A DNA stretch of 64,000 nucleotides from positions 93,173 to 157,172 of the forward strand of contig NZ_CACSJA010000009.1 of assembly GCF_902706035.1 (NCBI RefSeq). Reading direction: 5' to 3'. The first letter of the stretch is position 1. Every line of letters begins with the position of its first letter. A program made the position numbers and the translations under genes. Below are positions 20,597 to 29,572 of this stretch, piece after piece. Source of the stretch: Pantoea sp. 18069. Its GTDB lineage: Bacteria; Pseudomonadota; Gammaproteobacteria; Burkholderiales; Burkholderiaceae_C. Below the pieces are notes generated by a model, which saw only the letters and a program-made list of their open reading frames with translations, was not told where the DNA came from and ran no database searches.

Positions 20597-21591
20597 GCGG
20601 ATTGGACGCGAAAGCGAATATGGATATCGATGTGGGCGCACTGGGCAAGGTCGCGGTGCTGATGGGCGGGCGCTCGGCCGAGCGCGAGGTCTCGCTGATG
20701 TCGGGCGGCGGCGTGCTGGCCGCGCTGCGCGCGCGCGGCGTCGACGCGCATGCCTTCGATCCCGCCGAGCGCGACCTGTCGGCGCTCAAGGCCGAAGGCT
20801 TTGCGCGCTGCTTCATCGCGCTGCACGGCCGCTACGGCGAGGACGGCACGGTGCAGGGCGCGCTGGAACTCCTCGACATCCCCTACACCGGCCCGGGCGT
20901 GATGGCTTCGAGCATTGCCATGGACAAGATCATGACCAAGCGCATCTGGCGCTTCGAAGGTCTGCCCACGCCCGACTGGCGTCTGGTCGCCAGCGCCGAG
21001 GAAACCAGCCAGGCGCTGGCCGTGCTGGGCGCGCCGATGATCGTCAAGCCCGCACGCGAAGGCTCGACCATTGGCCTGACGAAGGTGATGAGCGTCGAGG
21101 AGTGCGCCCAGGCCTATGCGCTGGCTTCGCAGTACGACCCCGAAGTGCTGTGCGAGCAGTTCATCGATGGCGACGAGACCACCTGCCCGGTGCTCGAAGG
21201 CGCGGGCCAGGTCCAGGCGGGCCGCGCCCAGGCGCTGCCCGTGATCCGCATCGTCGCGCCCGAAGGCAACTACGACTACCAGAACAAGTATTTCACCGAC
21301 ACCACGCAGTACCACTGCCCCAGCGGCCTGCCCCAGGCCGAGGAGCATGAGATCCAGCGCCTGGTCGAGAAAGCCTTCCGCACGCTGGGCTGCCGCGGCT
21401 GGGCGCGCGCCGACATCATGATCCGCGCCAGCGATCGCCAGCCGTTCCTGCTCGAGATCAACACTTCGCCCGGCATGACCAGCCATTCGCTGGTGCCGAT
21501 GGCGGCACGCGCCAGCGGCATCAGCTACGAAGACCTGTGCCTGCGCATACTGGCCAGTGCCGCTCTGGATGGAGGCGCTGGCCGACCATGA
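20593..21591 (+). CDS. ddlB: D-alanine--D-alanine ligase DdlB
   Basis: ATP-grasp enzyme making D-Ala-D-Ala for MurF. The 332-residue product has the N-terminal [16 protein letters not shown] motif, the substrate-binding [23 protein letters not shown], and the metal-binding [18 protein letters not shown] near the end. The ATG overlaps the murC stop. An alternative ATG at 20623 would shorten it by ten residues. Confidence 0.95.
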   Translation: MSGLDAKANMDIDVGALGKVAVLMGGRSAEREVSLMSGGGVLAALRARGVDAHAFDPAERDLSALKAEGFARCFIALHGRYGEDGTVQGALELLDIPYTGPGVMASSIAMDKIMTKRIWRFEGLPTPDWRLVASAEETSQALAVLGAPMIVKPAREGSTIGLTKVMSVEECAQAYALASQYDPEVLCEQFIDGDETTCPVLEGAGQVQAGRAQALPVIRIVAPEGNYDYQNKYFTDTTQYHCPSGLPQAEEHEIQRLVEKAFRTLGCRGWARADIMIRASDRQPFLLEINTSPGMTSHSLVPMAARASGISYEDLCLRILASAALDGGAGRP

Positions 21592-22412
21592 AGCGCACGC
21601 TGCCCGCTCCGCTCGACGTCAAGCTCATGAACGTGACCGCCACGGTCCTGTTCCTGGGCTGCGCCGCGCTGTTGCTGGCGGCGGCGAGCTGGTGGGTGGT
21701 GCGCCATCCCGCATTTTCGATCAGCCGCATCGTTGTCGAGGGCGAGCTGGTGCACAACAACGCGGTGACGCTGCGCGCCAATGTGGCGCCGAGCCTGACG
21801 GGCAATTTCTTCACCATCGACCTGGGCGCGGCGCGCGCGACGTTCGAACAGGTGCCCTGGGTGCGCGAGGCCCAGGTGCGCCGCGAATACCCGAACAGCC
21901 TGCGCGTCGAGCTGCACGAGCATGTGGCCGAAGCGTTCTGGGGCCCGGACACGGGCGCGGAAATGGTCAACAGCTTCGGCGAAGTGTTCGAGGCGAATAT
22001 CGGCGAAGTCGAGCGCGAAGGCATTCCGCGGCTGCAGGGGCCGGCGGGCACCTCGCAGCAGGTGCTGCAGGTCTACCGCATGCTCGCGCCCGCGCTCGCG
22101 CCGCTGTCGCTGGAAATCGACGAGCTCACGCTCAACGAGCGCGGCAGCTGGAAAGCGCGCCTGGCCAATGACGCCCAGGTCGAGCTCGGCGGCGGCACGG
22201 TCGAACAGGTGTTGCAGCGTGTGCAGCGTTTCGCGCGCACGCTGGCCACCGTGACGGCGCAGTACCAGCGCAAGGCCGATGCACTCGAGTCGGTGGATTT
22301 GCGTTATGAAGACGGCTATGCGCTGCGGCTGCATGGCGTGAGCACAGTACAGGGCAAGCTGCCTCCTCCCCGTCCCAAACCCCAGCCCAAGCCGGCTGCG
22401 GTCCGGCGCTAA
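21588..22412 (+). CDS. ftsQ: Cell division protein FtsQ
   Basis: Bitopic divisome protein, 274 residues, that recruits FtsL/FtsB. A cytoplasmic tail ([15 protein letters not shown]) and one membrane segment (about 17-37) are followed by the POTRA domain ([18 protein letters not shown]) and the FtsQ domain ([24 protein letters not shown]). The C-terminus is basic and Pro-rich. The ATG at 21588 overlaps the ddlB stop, so the frame upstream of it is not used. Confidence 0.94.
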   Translation: MKRTLPAPLDVKLMNVTATVLFLGCAALLLAAASWWVVRHPAFSISRIVVEGELVHNNAVTLRANVAPSLTGNFFTIDLGAARATFEQVPWVREAQVRREYPNSLRVELHEHVAEAFWGPDTGAEMVNSFGEVFEANIGEVEREGIPRLQGPAGTSQQVLQVYRMLAPALAPLSLEIDELTLNERGSWKARLANDAQVELGGGTVEQVLQRVQRFARTLATVTAQYQRKADALESVDLRYEDGYALRLHGVSTVQGKLPPPRPKPQPKPAAVRR

Positions 22413-22470
22413 GGATGAAGGCATATGCAACAGAACGACAAGACGGGACCAACTGAGGGCGGACTCTGAT

Positions 22471-23700
22471 ATGGCAAGAGAATACAAAGATGTGGTCGTC
22501 GGGCTGGACATTGGCACCGCCAAGGTCATGGCCGTGGTGGCCGAAGTGCTGCCCAACGGCGAACTCAAGCTCGCGGGCCTGGGCGTGGCCCCGAGCAACG
22601 GGCTCAAGCGCGGCGTGGTGGTGAACATCGACGCCACGGTGCAGAGCATCCAGCTCGCGCTCAAGGAGGCCGAGCTGATGGCCGACTGCAAGATCCAGCG
22701 CGTGTGCACCGGCATCACCGGCAGCCATATCCGCGGGCTCAATTCCAGCGGCATGGTGGCCGTCAAGGACAAGGAAGTCACGCCCACCGATGTCGCGCGC
22801 GTGGTCGAAACCGCGAAGGCGATCAACATTTCCTCGGACCAGCGCCTGCTGCTGGTCGAGCCGCAGGAATTCGTGATCGACGGCCAGGACGTGAAGGAGC
22901 CTATCGGCATGAGCGGCATACGCCTCGAAGCCAAGATCCACATCGTCACGGGCGCGCAGAGCGCGGCCGAGAACATCATCAAGTGCGTGCGCCGCTGCGG
23001 CCTCGAAGTCGAGCAGCTGCTGCTCAACCCGCTGGCCTCGAGCCAGGCGGTGCTGACCGACGACGAACGTGAACTGGGTGTGGCCGTGGTCGATATCGGC
23101 GCGGGCACGACCGACGTCGCGATCTTCACCGGCGGCGCGATCCGCCACACGGCCGTGATTCCCATCGCCGGCGACCTGATCACCAGTGATATCGCCATGG
23201 CGCTGCGCACGCCCACCAAGGACGCCGAGGACATCAAGGTCGAAAGCGGCTACGCCAAGCAGTTGCTGGCCGACCCCGACAGCCAGGTCGAAGTGCCGGG
23301 CCTGGGCGACCGCAGCCCGCGCATGATCAGCAAGCAGGCGCTGGCCGGCGTGATCGAGCCGCGCGTCGAGGAAATCTTCTCGCTGGTGCAGCAGGTCATC
23401 CGCGAATCGGGCTACGAGGAAGTGCTGTCGTCGGGCATCGTGATCACGGGCGGCAGCTCGGTCATGCCCGGCATGGTCGAGCTGGCGGAGGACATCTTCC
23501 TCAAGCCCGTGCGCCGCGGCATCCCCAAATATTCGAGCGCTTTGGCCGACATGGTGGCGCAGCCCCGGTCGGCAACGGTGATGGGTTTGCTCGATGAAGC
23601 CAGGCTTGCGCGCCTGCGCGGTTTCAAGGTGGCACAAAAGAGTGGGTCGATGAAGACTGCTTTTGGCCGTTTCAAAGACTTCATTGTGGGAAACTTCTAG
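22471..23700 (+). CDS. ftsA: Cell division protein FtsA
   Basis: Actin-like ATPase that anchors FtsZ to the membrane, 409 residues. Phosphate-binding loops: VVGLDIGTAKVMAVV near the start, VVDIGAGTTDVAIF in the middle, and GIVITGGSSVMPG. The 1C domain lies between the first two. The last 15 residues (TAFGRFKDFIVGNF) form the amphipathic membrane-targeting helix. A 58-bp gap separates it from ftsQ, and 121 bp from ftsZ. Confidence 0.96.
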   Translation: MAREYKDVVVGLDIGTAKVMAVVAEVLPNGELKLAGLGVAPSNGLKRGVVVNIDATVQSIQLALKEAELMADCKIQRVCTGITGSHIRGLNSSGMVAVKDKEVTPTDVARVVETAKAINISSDQRLLLVEPQEFVIDGQDVKEPIGMSGIRLEAKIHIVTGAQSAAENIIKCVRRCGLEVEQLLLNPLASSQAVLTDDERELGVAVVDIGAGTTDVAIFTGGAIRHTAVIPIAGDLITSDIAMALRTPTKDAEDIKVESGYAKQLLADPDSQVEVPGLGDRSPRMISKQALAGVIEPRVEEIFSLVQQVIRESGYEEVLSSGIVITGGSSVMPGMVELAEDIFLKPVRRGIPKYSSALADMVAQPRSATVMGLLDEARLARLRGFKVAQKSGSMKTAFGRFKDFIVGNF

Positions 23701-23821
23701 CCATGAGCGCCTATCGATTGCGCATTACCGGCCCGCCCACGGATGTCCGAATACCCAGTGATTCCAGGATTTCCCTTTTAACGGCCGTGACCCCCAATAG
23801 CAAAGTTTCAGGAGCAGCAAC

Positions 23822-25054
23822 ATGACCATCGAAATGATCGAAGCCGAAGAGTTCAACCAGGGCACACAGATCAAAGTGATCGGTGTGGGCGGCGGCGGCA
23901 GCAACGCCGTCGAGCACATGATTGCCCGCAATGTGCAGGGCGTGGAATTCGTCTGCGCGAACACCGATGCCCAGGCATTGATCCGCAGCGCTGCCCACCG
24001 CACCATCCAGCTCGGCCAAAGCGGCCTGGGCGCGGGCTCCAAGCCCGAAAAGGGCCGTGAAGCCGCCGAAGCCGCCGTGGAAGACATCCGCGCGGCCATC
24101 GACGGCGCGCACATGCTGTTCATCACCGCCGGAATGGGCGGCGGCACCGGCACCGGCGCCGCACCCGTGATCGCGCGCGTGGCCAAGGAAATGGGCATTC
24201 TCACGGTGGGCGTGGTGACCAAGCCTTTCGACTGGGAAGGCGGGCGCCGCATGACCAACGCCGACAACGGCCTCAACGAGCTCGAAGCCAATGTCGACTC
24301 GCTGATCGTGGTGCTCAACGAAAAGCTGCTCGACGTGCTCGGCGACGACATCACGCAGGACGAAGCTTTCGCCCATGCGAACGACGTGCTGAAGAACGCC
24401 GTCGGCGGTATCGCTGAAATCATCAACGAATACGGCCAGGTCAACGTCGACTTCGAAGACGTGCGCACCGTGATGGGCGAGCCCGGCAAGGCGATGATGG
24501 GCACGGCCACGGCCGCGGGCCCCGACCGCGCGCGCATCGCCGCGGAGCAGGCCATTGCCTGCCCGCTGCTCGAAGGCATAGACCTGTCGGGCGCCAAGGG
24601 CGTGCTGGTGCTGGTCACCGCGTCCAAGGGCAGCCTCAAGCTGTCCGAGTCGCGCCTGGCCATGAACACCATCAATGCCTACGCTTCGCCCGATGCGCAC
24701 GTGATCTTCGGCGCTGCCTATGACGACAGCCTGGGCGAGGAAATCCGCGTCACGGTGGTCGCGACCGGCCTGGCCCGCCCCAATGCACGCCGCCAGAACA
24801 TGGCCGTGCTGCAAGGCGGTCTGCGCACCGGCACCGACAACCTGAGCTACCAGATGCCCACGGCCAACATGGGCAGCGCCCAGGGCGCGGGCGGCACGGG
24901 CCACAGCACCGACTTCGGCAACATGGGCAACATGTCCGTGCCCAGCGTCTGGCGCACCAACCGCACCCAGGCCGCAGCGCGTGTGGACGCACTGGCTTCG
25001 GGCGGCATGGAAGACCTGGAAATCCCCGCCTTCCTGCGTAAACAAGCGGATTAA
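23822..25054 (+). CDS. ftsZ: Cell division protein FtsZ
   Basis: Tubulin-like GTPase forming the Z ring, 410 residues. The N-terminal VIGVGGGGSNAVEHM, the tubulin signature GGGTGTGAAPVIA and the T7 loop NVDFEDVRTVM are present. A linker of about 70 residues leads to the conserved C-terminal peptide (LEIPAFLRKQAD), which binds FtsA and ZipA. A strong Shine-Dalgarno (AGGAG) precedes the ATG. The 121-bp gap before it may hold a private promoter, but no clear hexamers are seen. A hairpin terminator lies about 36 bp downstream. Confidence 0.97.
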   Translation: MTIEMIEAEEFNQGTQIKVIGVGGGGSNAVEHMIARNVQGVEFVCANTDAQALIRSAAHRTIQLGQSGLGAGSKPEKGREAAEAAVEDIRAAIDGAHMLFITAGMGGGTGTGAAPVIARVAKEMGILTVGVVTKPFDWEGGRRMTNADNGLNELEANVDSLIVVLNEKLLDVLGDDITQDEAFAHANDVLKNAVGGIAEIINEYGQVNVDFEDVRTVMGEPGKAMMGTATAAGPDRARIAAEQAIACPLLEGIDLSGAKGVLVLVTASKGSLKLSESRLAMNTINAYASPDAHVIFGAAYDDSLGEEIRVTVVATGLARPNARRQNMAVLQGGLRTGTDNLSYQMPTANMGSAQGAGGTGHSTDFGNMGNMSVPSVWRTNRTQAAARVDALASGGMEDLEIPAFLRKQAD

Positions 25055-25089
25055 ATAGCTCCCCACGCTCCGCCGCTGCGCGGGTCGCT

Positions 25090-25114
25090 GCCCCTCCAGG
25101 AGGGGCGCATTTTT
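25090..25114 (+). terminator. Likely rho-independent terminator after ftsZ
   Basis: GCCCCT and AGGGGC arms (25090-25095 and 25101-25106) are followed by GCATTTTT. A larger outer pairing of TTTTTGCC with GGCAAAAA covers 25111-25139. It would end dcw transcription before lpxC. It lies next to a dispersed repeat, so part of it may belong to that element. Confidence 0.5.
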
Positions 25115-25143
25115 GCCTTGGGGCGGCCCGGCGGCAAAAATAT

Positions 25144-25262
25144 CGCACCCCCTGAGCCGCTTACGCGGCTTCCCCCTTCCATCCTTCGGTGGAAGGGGGA
25201 CGGCAGCCTCGGTGCGGGGCGGCCCTTCCTCGCTGCCCCCTTGCTGGGGCGCGCCAGTTTCA
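25144..25262 (+). repeat. Dispersed intergenic repeat, copy 2
   Basis: About 119 bp between ftsZ and lpxC. It starts CACCCCCTGAGCCGCTTACG, has ATCCTTCGGTGGAAGG inside and ends GGGGCGCGCCAGTTTCA. It matches copy 1 at 8630-8780 in the same orientation across both ends and the middle, including GGCAGCCTCG-TGCGGGGCGG. The inner arms CCCCCTTCC/GGAAGGGGG form a perfect hairpin. Confidence 0.8.
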
Positions 25263-25330
25263 TACGCTGTTACCCGTGTCAAAGGTTGATCGCCCATCGC
25301 GAAATTGATCGCGGTCATAGCCAAGACTGT

Positions 25331-25370
25331 GTCCCGGCCACGGCCGGGACATCGCTGGCCCACTTAAAAT
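25331..25370 (+). promoter_or_regulatory. Palindrome plus -10 element directly before lpxC
   Basis: A perfect 20-bp inverted repeat (GTCCCGGCC, AC, GGCCGGGAC; 25331-25350) is followed by TAAAAT at 25365-25370, six bases before the lpxC ATG. If TAAAAT is the -10, transcription starts at or next to the A of the ATG and the palindrome covers the -35 position. It could be an operator. There is no T-run, so it is unlikely to be a terminator. Confidence 0.45.
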
Positions 25371-25376
25371 CCAGGT

Positions 25377-26300
25377 ATGTTGAAGCAACGCACCCTCAAG
25401 ACAATCACCCGTGCTGTGGGCGTGGGCCTGCACAGCGGTCAGCGCGTGGAGTTGACGCTGCGGCCCGCTCCTGCCGATACGGGTATTGTGTTTCGGCGCG
25501 TCGACCTGCCCGAGCCCGTGGATATCCCGATCTCCGCGCATGCGATCACGGACACGCGCATGGCGTCGACGATAGGCGTGGGGGGCGCCAAGGTCCATAC
25601 CGTGGAGCACCTGATGTCGGCCATCGCCGGCCTCGGGCTAGACAACCTGTATATCGACATCACGGCCGAAGAGGTGCCCATTCTCGACGGCTCGTCTTCG
25701 TCGTTCGTGTTCCTGCTGCAAAGCGCGGGCATAGAACTGCAGGACGCGCCCAAGCGCTTCATCCGCGTCAAGCGGCCCGTCGAAGTGCGCGAAGGCGAAG
25801 GCAAGAGCCTCAAGTGGGCACGCTTCGACCCCTACCACGGCTTCAAGCTGCGCTTCGAAATCGATTTCGCCCACCCGGCGGTCGACTCGACGGGCCAGTG
25901 CGTGGAGTTCGATCTCGGCGAGGACAACTACGTGCGCGACATCGCGCGTGCGCGCACCTTCGGCTTCACCAAGGATGTAGAAATGCTGCGCACCAACGGC
26001 CTGGCGCTGGGCGGCGGGCTCGACAACGCCATCGTCATGGACGACTACAAGGTGCTCAACAGCGACGGTCTGCGCTATGACGACGAATTCGCCAAGCACA
26101 AGATCCTCGATGCGATCGGCGACCTGTTCGTCATCGGCAAGCCGCTGCTCGCGGCCTACAGCGCGTTCCGCTCGGGTCACGGCATGAACAACCAGCTGCT
26201 GCGCGCGCTGCTGGACCAGCCCGATGCCTGGGAAATCGTCACCTTCGAGAACGAACGCCTGGCCCCCAAGGGCTTTGCCGAACCGGTGCGCGCCTGGTGA
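25377..26300 (+). CDS. lpxC: UDP-3-O-acyl-N-acetylglucosamine deacetylase LpxC
   Basis: Zinc enzyme of the committed step of lipid A synthesis, 307 residues. Zinc ligands are His78 (in KVHTVEHLM), His241 and Asp245 (in [13 protein letters not shown]). The substrate-loop motif [15 protein letters not shown] and the C-terminal [14 protein letters not shown] are present. The start [21 protein letters not shown] is canonical. There is no Shine-Dalgarno at usable spacing, while a TAAAAT lies six bases upstream. This closes the dcw region, and lpxC probably has its own promoter. Confidence 0.96.
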   Translation: MLKQRTLKTITRAVGVGLHSGQRVELTLRPAPADTGIVFRRVDLPEPVDIPISAHAITDTRMASTIGVGGAKVHTVEHLMSAIAGLGLDNLYIDITAEEVPILDGSSSSFVFLLQSAGIELQDAPKRFIRVKRPVEVREGEGKSLKWARFDPYHGFKLRFEIDFAHPAVDSTGQCVEFDLGEDNYVRDIARARTFGFTKDVEMLRTNGLALGGGLDNAIVMDDYKVLNSDGLRYDDEFAKHKILDAIGDLFVIGKPLLAAYSAFRSGHGMNNQLLRALLDQPDAWEIVTFENERLAPKGFAEPVRAW

Positions 26301-26313
26301 TAAGGTCTACCCC

Positions 26314-26490
26314 ATGCTGATTTTTCGCGCCCTCGTCGGCTTTCTGCTGCTCGCTGCCTTGCTGTGCTTTGCGTTCTACCTGGGCACGGGCCAGCCCGGC
26401 TACAAGCGCTGGGCCGTGCTGATACTCAAGTGGATGCTGATTGCGGCGTTCGCTTTCTTTGCCGTACTCATTCTCACCAGGATTGTCTGA
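26314..26490 (+). CDS. Small two-helix membrane protein
   Basis: A 58-residue protein with two hydrophobic segments (about 3-24 and 38-57) joined by a short loop (GTGQPGYKRW). It starts 13 bp after lpxC with AAGG eight bases upstream of the ATG, so it is probably translated from the lpxC transcript. The hydrophobic pattern and loop are coherent, but no function can be assigned. It could be a lipid A or envelope accessory protein by position only. Confidence 0.7.
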   Translation: MLIFRALVGFLLLAALLCFAFYLGTGQPGYKRWAVLILKWMLIAAFAFFAVLILTRIV

Positions 26491-26682
26491 GCACGCCTTG
26501 ATGGCGGCCGAAAATGTTTCATTCGAGAAACGTTTGAGCGGCTTTAGTTGTATCGATTCGCTGCTCCTGTGAACCAACGCAAGGCTTGCGCAAAACTTGT
26601 GTAAAGCGCTGGCGTTCGACCACCCGGGCCCTTGAGGATGGGCGATCATGCAGTCACACCAACCACTTCAGGAAGGGGTGAC

Positions 26683-27153
26683 ATGACACACAATAAATCG
26701 ATCCAATCCGACATCAGGGCCGCCACTATGACCCGTTGGACCACTTCCGTACTGGCCACTGCCGTCGCCTTGACCATGGGCCTGAGCGCCACGCTGGCCC
26801 AGGCCCAGCCTGACAACCGCCGTGGCCCTCCAGGCCATTCGCAAAGCCATGGCAAGGGCCACGGTCATGCCGGACCGGACCGCCATGACCGTTACGACCG
26901 CCGCGACGTGCGCCGCCCCGGCCCGCCGCCGCATGCCCATGGTGGCCGCCATGGCGCGGGCCCCCAGTACAACTGGGTGCGCGGCTCGCGCATTCCGCCC
27001 CAGTACCGCACGCGCCACTATGTGGTCAACGACTGGCGCGTCCACCGCCTGGCGCCTCCGCCGCGTGGCTACCACTGGGTGCAAAACGGTGGTGACTACC
27101 TGCTGGTGGCCATTGCCACGGGTGTAATCGCACAGTTGATACTGAGCCGTTGA
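26683..27153 (+). CDS. Exported RcnB-family-like protein
   Basis: A 156-residue protein with a signal peptide (Ala/Leu-rich core in TSVLATAVALTMGLSATLAQA, cleavage after AQA) and a His/Arg/Gly/Pro-rich middle. The C-terminal half (YNWVRGSRIPPQYRTRHYVVNDW, then LAPPPRGYHWVQNGGDYLLVA) matches the RcnB/DUF-type periplasmic family linked to nickel and cobalt homeostasis in E. coli. AGGAAGGGG upstream supports the ATG at 26683; another ATG at 26728 lacks one. The last residues form a hydrophobic stretch. A metal role is inferred from the family only. Confidence 0.85.
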   Translation: MTHNKSIQSDIRAATMTRWTTSVLATAVALTMGLSATLAQAQPDNRRGPPGHSQSHGKGHGHAGPDRHDRYDRRDVRRPGPPPHAHGGRHGAGPQYNWVRGSRIPPQYRTRHYVVNDWRVHRLAPPPRGYHWVQNGGDYLLVAIATGVIAQLILSR

Positions 27154-27228
27154 CGCGCCGGCCGGGCCCTGGGCCCGGCGTCATCCTCTGAAGACCGGCC
27201 CAAGCGGCGAAGCCGCTCAGAGGGGGCC
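27154..27228. repeat. GC hairpin and partial copy of the dispersed repeat
   Basis: The gap between the convergent RcnB-like gene and ruvC holds a strong inverted repeat (GCCGGGCCC/GGGCCCGGC near 27158-27179) without a T-run. It also holds about 35 bp (27191-27227) whose reverse complement reads CCCCCTCTGAGCGGCTTCGC, resembling the first arm of the dispersed repeat. These probably mark the ends of both transcripts. Confidence 0.5.
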
Positions 27229-27777
27229 TTAGTAAGATCGCCCGCCCTTGTACATCGCATGCTGGCGGCGCTGCAGCGGCGCAGCTTCGGCGATGCGCGC
27301 CATGGCCGCGCCCACATGGGCATGGGTGATGGCGATGCCCAGCGCATCGGCCGCGTCCGGGCCCGGCAGGCCGGGCAGTTGCAGCAGCCGCTGCACCATG
27401 GCCTGGATCTGGTCCTTGCCCGCGCGGCCATGGCCGGCGACGGCCTTCTTCATCTGCAAGGCCGTGTATTCGGCCACGGGCAGCAGGCTGGTCACCAGCG
27501 CCGCGAGCGCCGCGCCGCGCGCCTGGCCCAGCAGCAGCGTGGATTGCGGATTGGTGTTGACGAACACGATTTCGACGGCCGAGCTGTCGGGCTGGTAGCG
27601 CTGCGCGACTTCGGTGATGCCGTCGAACAGCAGCTTGAGCCGGCCCGGCAGGTCGCCGCGGTCCAGCGCCGTCGTGCGTATGGTGCCGCTGGCCACGTAG
27701 CTCAGGCGGTGGCCATCGACGTCGACCACGCCAAAGCCCGTGGTCTGCAGGCCGGGGTCAATTCCAAGAATGCGCAT
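27229..27777 (-). CDS. ruvC: Holliday junction resolvase RuvC
   Basis: Endonuclease that cleaves Holliday junctions held by RuvAB, 182 residues. The RNase H-like fold is clear: [15 protein letters not shown] with the first catalytic Asp at position 7, [22 protein letters not shown] with the Glu, and the C-terminal [15 protein letters not shown] carrying the last acidic residues. The start MRILGIDPG is canonical. ruvA and ruvB are not adjacent in this window. A copy of the dispersed repeat separates it from mtgA upstream. Confidence 0.95.
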   Translation of the reverse strand: MRILGIDPGLQTTGFGVVDVDGHRLSYVASGTIRTTALDRGDLPGRLKLLFDGITEVAQRYQPDSSAVEIVFVNTNPQSTLLLGQARGAALAALVTSLLPVAEYTALQMKKAVAGHGRAGKDQIQAMVQRLLQLPGLPGPDAADALGIAITHAHVGAAMARIAEAAPLQRRQHAMYKGGRSY

Positions 27778-27827
27778 GCAATTTTCTTCTCAGTGTTTCA
27801 TGGCGCTTGCTTGGCCCAATGTTCTTG

Positions 27828-27958
27828 GAGACTGGCGTGCTCCAGCAGGGGGACACCAAGCCCTTCGACCCAGCTCAGGACGCCGCCCTGCAGCGATGGT
27901 GTCGTCCCCCGTAAGCTAAGGTTGAGAGGGGCAAGCCGCGACAGCGGCTCAGGGGGTG
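27828..27958 (-). repeat. Dispersed intergenic repeat, copy 3 (inverted)
   Basis: Between ruvC and mtgA. On the minus strand it begins CACCCCCTGAGCCGCTGTCG directly at the mtgA stop codon and ends CTGGAGCACGCCAGTCTCC, matching both ends of copies 1 and 2. The centre has diverged and contains a different insertion (around GAGCTGGGTCGAAGGGCTTG). Confidence 0.75.
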
Positions 27959-28678
27959 TCATGGTAATACTGTATGGCCCATGCGGCGCATGATGGCGCG
28001 CGCGCGCTGGGCCAGATAGGTGGATTGGGGCTGGAGCGCGAAGCGCTTGGGCTGGGGCAGCATCACCGCCAGGCGCGCGGCTTCGGCCGGGCTCAGGCGG
28101 GCGGCGGGCTTGCCGAAGTAATACCCGGCCGCGGCCTCGGCGCCAAAGATGCCCGGGCCCCATTCGACATGGTTGAGGTAGATCTCGAGAATGCGCTGCT
28201 TGGTCAGGAACAGCTCGAGCAGCTTGGCGAGCACCAGCTCCTGGCCCTTGCGCGCGAACTGGCGCTCGCCCGACAGCAGCAGATTCTTGGCCAGTTGCTG
28301 GGTGATGGTCGAGCCGCCATAGATCTTGGCCGGCGCGCGGCCCGCGGCCGGCGCGCGCGCTTCGGCGCGCTGGTTGCGCTCCCAGGCTTTCTCGATCGCG
28401 TCCCATTCGATTCCGCTATGGTCGACAAAGCCATCATCTTCGGCCGCGACCACGGCGCGCTTGAGATGGTCGGAAATCTGCGCGTAGGGTACCCACTGCT
28501 GGCGCCAGCGGTGAATCTCGCCGTTGCGCAGCTGCTGCCAGGCTTCGGAGCGCTGGACGCTGGTCGACGACGGGTCGATCACGGCCATGGCCGCGATGCG
28601 GCCCACAAAGAACAGCTCGAGCAGCAGCGCCCCGCACAGCAGCAGGGCCAGCCAGCGCCAGACAGGCTGCATGCGCAT
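27959..28678 (-). CDS. mtgA: Monofunctional peptidoglycan glycosyltransferase MtgA
   Basis: GT51 enzyme that polymerises lipid II without a transpeptidase domain, 239 residues. A single N-terminal membrane anchor (about 8-29) is followed by the GT51 motifs: VVAAEDDGFVDHSGIEW with the catalytic Glu, GGSTITQQLAKNLLLSGER with the bridging Arg/Lys residues, KQRILEIYLNHVEWGPGIFG and AARLAVMLPQPKRF. The ATG at 28678 lies two bases after the aroE stop, so the two are translated as an operon. The frame extends into aroE but that part is a shadow. Confidence 0.95.
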   Translation of the reverse strand: MRMQPVWRWLALLLCGALLLELFFVGRIAAMAVIDPSSTSVQRSEAWQQLRNGEIHRWRQQWVPYAQISDHLKRAVVAAEDDGFVDHSGIEWDAIEKAWERNQRAEARAPAAGRAPAKIYGGSTITQQLAKNLLLSGERQFARKGQELVLAKLLELFLTKQRILEIYLNHVEWGPGIFGAEAAAGYYFGKPAARLSPAEAARLAVMLPQPKRFALQPQSTYLAQRARAIMRRMGHTVLP

Positions 28679-28680
28679 GG

Positions 28681-29520
28681 CTAGGCCCCGAGGCTGGCGC
28701 GCAGCGCGGCCAGTACCGGCGCGCCGGCCGGGCGCACACCGCGCCACAGCGCAAACGATTCCGCCGCCTGTTCGACCAGCATGCCCAGGCCGTCGCGCCC
28801 GCGCGCGCCGTGCTGCGCGGCCCATTCCAGAAAGCCCTGGGCGGCCGGGCCGTACATCATGTCGTAGGCCAGGCAGCCCGGGCGCAGCACGCTGGCCGGC
28901 ACGGGCACGGTGGCGCCGCCCAGGCTGCTGGCCGAGGCATTGATCACCAGATCGAAGTCTTGCGCGATATCCAGGCCCTGGGCCTGCAGTTCGACGCCAT
29001 GGCGCGCGGCCAGCGCCGCGTGGCGTTCGGCCAGCGCCTGCGCCTTTTCCACGGTGCGGTTGGCGATGACGATGCGCTGCGGTTTTTCGGCCAGCAGCGG
29101 CCCCAGCGCCCCGGCCGCGGCGCCGCCCGCGCCGATCAGCAGCAGGTCGCGCCCGGCGACGGTCTCGCCGGCGTTGCGCGTGATGTCGGCCACCAGGCCC
29201 AGGCCGTCGGTGTTGTCGGCATGGATGCGGCCGCCTTCGAGCACCAGCGTATTGGCCGCGCCCGCGAGCTGCACGCGCTCGCTGCGGCTGTCGGCGAGCT
29301 CAGCGGCCTGCAGCTTGAACGGCACGGTGACATTGCAGCCGCGCCCGCCGGCCGCGGCGAAGGCCTGCACGGCCGCGGAGAAACCGTCGAGCGCGACGAG
29401 CTCACGCGTGTAGTGCAGCGTTTGCGCGCTCAGTTCGGCAAAGCGCGCATGGATCCAGGGCGAGCGGCTGTGCTCGACGGGGTTGCCCATGACGCAGTAA
29501 AGATCGACGGTGGATGGCAT
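28681..29520 (-). CDS. aroE: Shikimate dehydrogenase AroE
   Basis: NADPH-dependent reduction of 3-dehydroshikimate, 279 residues. Substrate-binding GNPVEHSRSPWIH near the start, the catalytic Lys in NVTVPFK, the NADP loop LIGAGGAAAGALGPL, VIANRT and the ending GLGMLVEQAAESFALW are present. The start MPSTVDLYCVMGNPVEHS was chosen because the frame upstream of it has no family similarity. It lies between a TonB-like gene and mtgA in one minus-strand operon. It is unlinked to aroG at 36438 although both serve the shikimate pathway. Confidence 0.95.
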   Translation of the reverse strand: MPSTVDLYCVMGNPVEHSRSPWIHARFAELSAQTLHYTRELVALDGFSAAVQAFAAAGGRGCNVTVPFKLQAAELADSRSERVQLAGAANTLVLEGGRIHADNTDGLGLVADITRNAGETVAGRDLLLIGAGGAAAGALGPLLAEKPQRIVIANRTVEKAQALAERHAALAARHGVELQAQGLDIAQDFDLVINASASSLGGATVPVPASVLRPGCLAYDMMYGPAAQGFLEWAAQHGARGRDGLGMLVEQAAESFALWRGVRPAGAPVLAALRASLGA

Positions 29521-29572
29521 GGCAGTGTGAAAAGCGGAAAAAACGGTCGCGCAACGCTGTGCGCGCCCGGCG

